The position numbers and the translations under genes were made by a program. Of a DNA stretch of 6,062 nt, positions 6,035 to 6,062 are shown piece by piece. The notes under the pieces are model-generated. The model saw nothing but the letters and a program-made list of their open reading frames with translations, did not search any database and had not been told where the DNA came from. Origin of the DNA: B21-G16 sp003644825 [NCBI: Candidatus Zhuqueibacterota bacterium]. GTDB lineage: Bacteria > SM23-31 > B21-G16. The stretch is from contig QNDJ01000123.1 in assembly GCA_003644825.1 (NCBI GenBank), forward strand, positions 1 to 6,062, in the 5' to 3' direction. The first letter of the stretch is position 1. Each line of letters starts with the position of its first letter.

Positions 6035-6062
6035 AAGACAAATGAACTACATAGTAAAATAA

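Larger units (their letters stand above)
5861..6062 (-). promoter_or_regulatory. Non-coding upstream region of the propeller gene
   Basis: About 200 bp of very AT-rich sequence without a credible gene on either strand. It should hold the promoter for the - strand gene. I could not fix a sigma70 pair: a TATAAA on the - strand near 5950-5955 lacks a well-spaced -35. Two dyads lie here (5911-5960 and 6011-6034). The region is cut off by the window end, so an adjacent gene cannot be seen. Confidence 0.5.

Noticed and set aside
6042-6062. Six-codon ORF (MNYIVK) at the window end on the + strand
   Set aside because: Too short, no ribosome site, and expected by chance.

Overview
The window is an AT-rich bacterial fragment with four intact protein-coding genes: three in a row on the + strand and one converging from the - strand. 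Coding density, Shine-Dalgarno sites before three of the four genes and two Sec-type signal peptides show a bacterium that degrades external fucosylated glycans. The gene types are common in glycan-degrading Bacteroidetes, Planctomycetes, Lentisphaerae and candidate phyla. Nothing here (no rRNA, tRNA or marker gene) fixes the lineage, so I leave it as an uncultured heterotroph.

Layout: 20-1405 (+) is a secreted GH29 alpha-L-fucosidase. 1468-3264 (+) is L-fucose isomerase (FucI). 3345-4820 (+) is a RhaB-type FGGY sugar kinase that by context is probably the L-fuculokinase. 4817-5860 (-) is a secreted beta-propeller protein of the BNR/sialidase superfamily. Its stop codon overlaps that of the kinase by 4 bp. 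5861-6062 is a non-coding upstream region with dyad symmetries. There are no RNA genes, insertion sequences or CRISPR arrays.

The genes form a logical chain. The exported fucosidase releases L-fucose from glycans outside the cytoplasm. After uptake, FucI converts L-fucose to L-fuculose and the kinase makes L-fuculose-1-phosphate. The next step (fuculose-1-phosphate aldolase), the fucose transporter and any regulator are absent and may lie outside the window. The propeller protein may attack another part of the same glycan, but its substrate cannot be read from the sequence.

I do not see a wholly new system. The best unexplained signals are a 15-bp-arm inverted repeat inside the kinase gene (3965-3995), the same 12-bp palindrome occurring in two adjacent genes in different reading frames (683-694 and 2237-2248), and two dyads upstream of the propeller gene (5911-5960 and 6011-6034).
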